NCBI GenBank assembly: GCA_946411985.1
Contig: CAMKFY010000012.1
Span: forward strand, 1-16,840
DNA length: 16,840 nt
Direction: 5' to 3'
Source: an uncultured Clostridiaceae bacterium
GTDB lineage: Bacteria > Bacillota > Clostridia > Oscillospirales > Ruminococcaceae
The translations under genes and the position numbers were made by a program. How positions within the stretch are numbered: position 1 is the first letter of the stretch; every line of letters begins with the position of its first letter. The notes below the pieces were generated by a model. The model saw only the letters and a program-made list of their open reading frames with translations. It had not been told where the DNA came from and searched no databases. Positions 13,557 to 16,840 of the stretch are shown here, one piece after another.

Positions 13557-14021
13557 ATGCAGCTAGAAATTGGGGCTGTAACGGAAGGCAAAGTTACAGG
13601 AATAACTAAGTTTGGAGCGTTCGTGGAAATAGAAAAAGGTGTTACTGGTTTGGTACATATATCAGAAATATCTAAGTCTTTTGTTGTGGAAGTTTCTAAT
13701 TTTTTAAAGTGCGGTGATATAGTTAAAGTTAAAATTTTGAGCACACAAAACGGTAAGCTGAGCTTGTCTATAAAACAAGCTTTAACAGAGGAAGAGAACC
13801 CTAAAATGCAAGGTGTTAAGCCGAAAGACATCAACAATTTTTCACAACAAAATGTGTCACAGCAAAGTAGTAAACCAATTAGTGCTCCTTTAAAAAAAGA
13901 TGACACAAATTTAACATTTGAAGAGATGTTAACAAAATTTAAGAAAAACAGCGAAGAAAAAATGTCTGATATACGGAAAAATTTAGATTGTAAAAGAGGG
14001 TCTTATTCTAAGAGAAGATAG
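13557..14021 (+). CDS. yabR: S1-domain RNA-binding protein YabR
   Basis: A 154-residue protein with one N-terminal S1 domain (about 1-72: GAVTEGKVTGITKFGAFVEI, then GLVHISEIS and GKLSLSIKQA). A flexible, Gln/Ser/Lys-rich region follows, with a short C-terminal helical segment (FEEMLTKFKKNSEEKMSDI). This matches YabR of B. subtilis, a general-stress-type RNA-binding protein (GSP13 relative) that may associate with ribosomes. The longer frame from 13527 includes the ribosome site GGGAGG (13539-13544) as coding, so I take the ATG at 13557, 12 bases after it, which also places the S1 domain right at the N-terminus. It is the last gene of the run. In Bacillus the next gene would be spoIIE, which is elsewhere here. 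Confidence 0.92.
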   Translation: MQLEIGAVTEGKVTGITKFGAFVEIEKGVTGLVHISEISKSFVVEVSNFLKCGDIVKVKILSTQNGKLSLSIKQALTEEENPKMQGVKPKDINNFSQQNVSQQSSKPISAPLKKDDTNLTFEEMLTKFKKNSEEKMSDIRKNLDCKRGSYSKRR

Positions 14022-14189
14022 GGTTTGTGCCACCAGTTTTTTTATATATGCGTGAGAAATATCTAAAGTTTCTTCAAAAAGTTGGCTGAAATGAATTGCT
14101 TTTGCGCTTTTCGGGTGTTATGCTAAATATAAATGGTTTGTTTAATCTAAGTTTCAACATATCAGGAGAAAGGCAGTTTTTATATTGTT

Positions 14190-14236
14190 AAACAAGTAAG
14201 GCTTTATTTTAAATTAGTAGCCTTACTTGTTTTTTT
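14190..14236 (+). terminator. Strong terminator of the yab cluster
   Basis: AAACAAGTAAGGCT (14190-14203) pairs perfectly with AGCCTTACTTGTTT (14219-14232) around a 15-base loop. T bases run on to 14236. This is a textbook Rho-independent terminator, 168 bases after the yabR stop. Confidence 0.9.
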
Positions 14237-14240
14237 AATT

Positions 14241-14269
14241 AGCGCGTTAATTAAAATTCGCTACGCGCT
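14241..14269. repeat. Small GC-rich hairpin between two terminators
   Basis: AGCGCGT (14241-14247) and ACGCGCT (14263-14269) form a 7-bp stem with a 15-base loop. No T tract follows on either strand, so its role is unknown. Confidence 0.5.
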
Positions 14270-14287
14270 CATATTAACTATAATATT

Positions 14288-14326
14288 AAATATACGGCTG
14301 CCAAACTTATTAGCAGCCGTATATTT
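14288..14326. terminator. Bidirectional terminator between yabR and gdhA
   Basis: AAATATACGGCTGC (14288-14301) and GCAGCCGTATATTT (14313-14326) form a perfect 14-bp stem with an 11-base loop. On the plus strand a T tract runs to 14330. On the minus strand the stem starts 7 bases after the gdhA stop and is followed by a weaker T-rich tail (TATATTTAATATT). It should end gdhA transcripts and back up the terminator at 14190. Confidence 0.85.
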
Positions 14327-14333
14327 TTTTAAA

Positions 14334-15683
14334 TTAAACTATTCCCTGCGCTAACATAGCTTCACAAACTTTAGAAAAACCAGCTATATTACTACCAAGA
14401 ACCAAATTTCCAGGCTCGCCATACTCTTTGCTAGCTGCATAACCTTTTTCAAATATGTTGTTCATTATATCTTTAATTTTAGCTTCCACTTCGTCAAAAG
14501 TCCAACTATATCGCATAGAATTTTGGCTCATCTCCAAACCAGAACAAGCTACCCCGCCAGCATTAGCAGCTTTACCAGGGCCAAATGCTACGCCAGCCTT
14601 TAAAAACATATCTACAGCATTGGCAGTAGACGGCATATTTGCGCCCTCCCCTACACAACATACCCCATTTTTAATTAACAGCTCTGCAGACTTTTCATCT
14701 AACTCATTTTGTGTGGCACAAGCCAACGCAACATCACAAGGAATAGCCCATATATCTTTAAAATTGTCTTTATATGTAGCGGTTTTCACCTCGTCTACAT
14801 ATTCACGAATTCTACCCCTTCTTTGCAACTTAATATTTTTAACAACATCCAAACGCACGCCATCTTTATCATATATATATCCATTAGAATCTGACATAGC
14901 CACCACCTTAGCTCCAAGCTCAGTAGCTTTAACAGCTGCATATATTGCAACATTACCAGACCCTGAAACAAGAACAGTTTTGCCTTCCAAACTAGTGCCT
15001 TTTAAAATTTTTAGCATATTCTGTACATAATAGCAAAGCCCGTAGCCAGTAGCCTGCGTTCTAAATAGCGAGCCACCATAACTCAAACCTTTACCGGTTA
15101 AAACTCCAGTAAAACTATTGGTTAATTTTTTATAATATCCAAACAAATACCCAATTTCACGAGCGCCAACCCCAATATCGCCAGCTGGAACATCTGTGTT
15201 TGGCCCTATATGCCTAAAAAGCTCCGCCATAAAACTCTGACAAAAACGCATAACCTCTCCGTCAGATTTACCTTTAGGGTTAAAATCTGAGCCACCTTTT
15301 CCCCCGCCCATTGGAAGGCCAGTTAATGCATTTTTAAAAACCTGCTCAAACCCTAAAAATTTAATAACAGAAGCATTAACTGTAGGGTGGAAACGAAGCC
15401 CGCCTTTATAAGGCCCAACAGCAGAATTAAATTCAACACGAAAACCACGATTTACTCGTATATTGCCGCTATCATCTACCCAAGGAACGCGAAATTGTAT
15501 AAAGCGTTCGGGCTCAACTAAGCGCTCAAACACCCCCTCTTTTTCAAGAGCAGGATACCTTTTTAAAACGCATTCCAAAGACGCAAAAACTTCAGATGCA
15601 GCTTGTAAAAATTCTTTTTCACCAAAATTCCTCTTTTCTAAATTTTCGTAAACATTCCCCAAATATTCGTTTTCAAACAACAT
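14334..15683 (-). CDS. gdhA: Glutamate dehydrogenase, probably NADP-specific
   Basis: GdhA interconverts 2-oxoglutarate plus ammonium and glutamate, here most likely in the assimilating direction. The 449-residue length is typical of hexameric class I enzymes. Motifs are GPYKGGLRFHP (90-100), LPMGGGKGGSDFNPKGKSD (123-141) with the catalytic lysine, VPAGDIGVG (165-173) with the catalytic Asp, and the Rossmann turn SGSGNVA (240-246). The second strand ends in SDSNG, the pattern of NADP-using enzymes such as E. coli GdhA, so NADP(H) is favoured (inference). The ATG has AGGAG 9 bases upstream. It stands alone, with its own candidate promoter and a terminator at 14288-14326. Confidence 0.97.
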   Translation of the reverse strand: MLFENEYLGNVYENLEKRNFGEKEFLQAASEVFASLECVLKRYPALEKEGVFERLVEPERFIQFRVPWVDDSGNIRVNRGFRVEFNSAVGPYKGGLRFHPTVNASVIKFLGFEQVFKNALTGLPMGGGKGGSDFNPKGKSDGEVMRFCQSFMAELFRHIGPNTDVPAGDIGVGAREIGYLFGYYKKLTNSFTGVLTGKGLSYGGSLFRTQATGYGLCYYVQNMLKILKGTSLEGKTVLVSGSGNVAIYAAVKATELGAKVVAMSDSNGYIYDKDGVRLDVVKNIKLQRRGRIREYVDEVKTATYKDNFKDIWAIPCDVALACATQNELDEKSAELLIKNGVCCVGEGANMPSTANAVDMFLKAGVAFGPGKAANAGGVACSGLEMSQNSMRYSWTFDEVEAKIKDIMNNIFEKGYAASKEYGEPGNLVLGSNIAGFSKVCEAMLAQGIV

Positions 15684-15724
15684 AAAAATATTCTCCTTTC
15701 ACAATATAAAATTTTGTGAGAGCC

Positions 15725-15753
15725 ATTATATCATTTTTAAATATAAAATTCAA
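15725..15753 (-). promoter_or_regulatory. Candidate sigma-A promoter of gdhA
   Basis: On the minus strand, TTGAAT (15748-15753), a 17-base spacer and TATAAT (15725-15730). The predicted start near 15718 gives a leader of about 35 bases. Confidence 0.55.
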
Positions 15754-15851
15754 TTATATTTGATATAAATTTTTAAAAATATTTAATATAAATTTGCATT
15801 AAAATAGATGTTTATGATAAAATAATGTTGCTTTCAATATTTAATTTCATA

Positions 15852-15907
15852 GTGTTGTTAATTAAAAGCTGTTTCACAATAAATAACGCTTATGCAATTA
15901 GCAACAC
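15852..15907. repeat. 12-bp inverted repeat in the gdhA-sigK spacer
   Basis: GTGTTGTTAATT (15852-15863) and AATTAGCAACAC (15896-15907) pair with one G-T wobble. Inside them AAGC and GCTT can also pair. No T tract follows on either strand, so it does not look like a terminator. Confidence 0.55.
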
Positions 15908-16011
15908 AGCTCCCATAAAATTGAATTCAAACCATATACAACCAATTTTTATTATGTATTAAAATAATAATGTATTGCGAATTCTGCTATATAGGTTAGA
16001 ATATTATTTTT

Positions 16012-16054
16012 TAAAATAGCAAGAATTTGAAATTATAAATTTCTCGCCATTTTA
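16012..16054 (-). terminator. Possible terminator of sigK
   Basis: The arms 16012-16023 and 16043-16054 pair over 12 positions, two of them G-T, and the loop contains a second small stem. It begins 14 bases after the sigK stop. The tail on the minus strand is A-rich after TTTTA, so efficiency is doubtful. Confidence 0.4.
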
Positions 16055-16068
16055 ATAAACTGTAAAAA

Positions 16069-16752
16069 TTAATATTTTTTCTTAAATTCTTCACATAATT
16101 TTTGTATTGCTTTTTTCTCTATTCTAGATACATAAGATCTTGAAATTTTGAGCTTATTGGCAGTTTCTTGCTGTGTTAACGGAGTTTTATTATATAATCC
16201 ATAACGATATATTAAAACCATACGTTCACGATTAGTTAAAAATTTTTCTATATATGAATATAAAAGATAAGATTTGCACCTAAGATCTACCATTTCAAGC
16301 ACATCATTTTCATCTGCTAAAGTGTTTGATACCGAAATATAATTATTATTTTTAAACAAATTTTTAATGTCATTTAAATATAAGCTGTTTGCATTTTTCT
16401 TAGCTTGCCTAAAATGCATTAATATTTCATTTTCTATACATCTAGAAGCGTATGTGGCAAACTTTATATTCTTTTCAAAGTCATAGCTTCGCACAGCTTT
16501 AATAAGCCCTATTGTGCCAATAGAAATTAAATCATCTTGGTCATTTAAAGAAGAATAATATTTTTTAACTATATGTGCCACAAGCCTTAGGTTATGTTTA
16601 ATTAAAATATTGCTCCAATAACCAACGTTTTGGCCTTGCTTTATTTTGTTAAAACAACATTCTTCTTCTTCTTTAGAAAGTGGCTTTGGAAATGAGCTAT
16701 TTTCTATGCGTAATGCGAAGAATATTATGTGTTGTAAAATGTGTTGTAGCAT
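16069..16752 (-). CDS. sigK: RNA polymerase sigma-K factor (late mother-cell sporulation), with pro-sequence
   Basis: Sigma K directs the final mother-cell program of sporulation (coat, cortex completion, lysis). From the ATG at 16752 the protein has 227 residues. It has a hydrophobic pro-sequence (MLQHILQHIIFFALRIENSS), then FPKPLS and NLRLVAHIVKKY, which are sigma-K hallmarks. Region 2 follows with DLISIGTIGLIKAVRSY and FATYASRCIENEILMHFR, then region 4 with NRERMVLIYRYGL and the helix-turn-helix TQQETANKLKISRSYVSRIEKKA. The pro-sequence suggests membrane holding and cleavage by a SpoIVFB-type protease, unlike C. difficile sigma K, which lacks one. The gene is continuous in the window, with no skin-type interruption. 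A GTG at 16767 would add five residues (MLFAF), but that lies in a palindromic repeat, and neither start has a ribosome site. The true 5' end may be disturbed (see repeat 16702-16840). Confidence 0.93.
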   Translation of the reverse strand: MLQHILQHIIFFALRIENSSFPKPLSKEEEECCFNKIKQGQNVGYWSNILIKHNLRLVAHIVKKYYSSLNDQDDLISIGTIGLIKAVRSYDFEKNIKFATYASRCIENEILMHFRQAKKNANSLYLNDIKNLFKNNNYISVSNTLADENDVLEMVDLRCKSYLLYSYIEKFLTNRERMVLIYRYGLYNKTPLTQQETANKLKISRSYVSRIEKKAIQKLCEEFKKKY

Positions 16753-16840
16753 GAAAGCAAACAACACATTTTACAACACATAATATTCTATGCGTAATGC
16801 GAAGAATATTATGTGTTGTAAAATGTGTTGTAGCATGAAA
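16702..16840. repeat. 84-bp tandem repeat with internal 29-bp perfect inverted repeat
   Basis: Bases 16702-16756 recur exactly at 16786-16840 (offset 84; the second copy runs to the window edge). The segment between is an inverted copy: 16719-16747 pairs perfectly with 16761-16789 (29 bp, 13-base loop), and the same arm can pair with the second direct copy at 16803-16831. The first copy encodes the sigK pro-sequence. The second copy encodes the same residues in the same frame but runs into a TAA before sigK. Confidence 0.95.

Larger units (their letters stand above)
14022..14333. other. Spacer between convergent yabR and gdhA with three stacked hairpins
   Basis: The first 165 bases (14022-14189) hold no gene that I can support. 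An AGGAG at 14164-14168 has no start codon at a proper distance apart from a four-codon frame. The rest contains three consecutive hairpins (14190-14232, 14241-14269 and 14288-14326). Confidence 0.6.
15684..16068. other. Spacer between gdhA and sigK
   Basis: No gene is seen. Besides the gdhA promoter it holds two foldbacks: 15852-15907 (GTGTTGTTAATT with AATTAGCAACAC) and 16012-16054 just after the sigK stop. Confidence 0.5.

Noticed and set aside
14164..14199. Four-codon leader-like frame (TTG to TAA) after AGGAG, overlapping the terminator arm, as an attenuator
   Set aside because: The ribosome-site spacing is about 16 bases, and nothing downstream on the plus strand needs regulation, because gdhA is on the minus strand.
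14455..15030. 191-residue open frame opposite gdhA
   Set aside because: Shadow of a fully conserved gene on the other strand; no ribosome site or family resemblance.
16069..16767. A skin-type element interrupting sigK
   Set aside because: The sigma-K reading frame is continuous through regions 2 and 4, and no recombinase is present. The odd repeat is at the start of the gene, not in the middle.

Overview
The window reads as a low-GC, endospore-forming member of the Clostridia (Bacillota). The sporulation genes spoIIE, sigK, yabP and yabQ, the HU-rqcP-yabP-yabQ-divIC-yabR gene order and a murA of the Firmicutes second-paralogue type (GGCNFGVRP loop) all point there. The Tgt C-terminus and the small XRE regulator resemble what I remember of Oscillospirales (Ruminococcaceae-like) proteins; this is recollection, not a search. 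About three quarters of the bases are coding and the intergenic spaces are long, AT-rich and full of hairpins. That would fit a host-restricted or slowly decaying genome (inference).

Layout. 1-321: a 68-bp direct repeat, no gene. 322-5085 (minus strand): spoIIE, then the queuosine pair tgt and queA (transcribed queA-tgt), with a terminator between tgt and spoIIE. 5229-5558 (plus): a strong promoter and three tRNA genes (Val, Ser, Ser). 5559-6016: a gene-free stretch with a long imperfect foldback. 6017-8082 (minus): murA-walJ. 8083-9031: a long gene-poor spacer with hairpins and a consensus promoter reading right. 9032-10504 (plus): an XRE regulator and ung. 10510-11061 (minus): an unrecognised coiled-coil protein. 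11564-14021 (plus): HU, rqcP, yabP, yabQ, divIC (ftsB-like) and yabR. 14022-14333: three stacked hairpins that end transcription. 14334-15683 (minus): gdhA. 16069-16752 (minus): sigK, whose 5' end lies in an 84-bp repeat with a 29-bp perfect inverted repeat at the window edge.

How the genes fit together. SpoIIE switches on the forespore program by dephosphorylating SpoIIAA. SigK runs the last mother-cell stage, and YabP/YabQ belong to spore envelope assembly. RqcP, YabR, DivIC and HU are housekeeping proteins for ribosome rescue, RNA binding, division and nucleoid structure. They share a neighbourhood with yabPQ, and the sequence offers candidate separate promoters for the two kinds of gene: a sigma-E-like one before yabP and a sigma-A-like one before divIC. 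QueA and Tgt modify tRNA wobble positions beside a tRNA cluster. MurA makes peptidoglycan precursor, and WalJ is the nuclease-like metallo-beta-lactamase protein linked to wall/replication coordination. Every recognised protein is intact with its key residues present.

I found no CRISPR array, transposase, prophage or obvious new multi-gene system. The most unusual items are the palindromic 84-bp duplication at the sigK start, which may be biological or an assembly/amplification artefact, the structured gene-free block after the tRNAs, and paired palindromes in several spacers.
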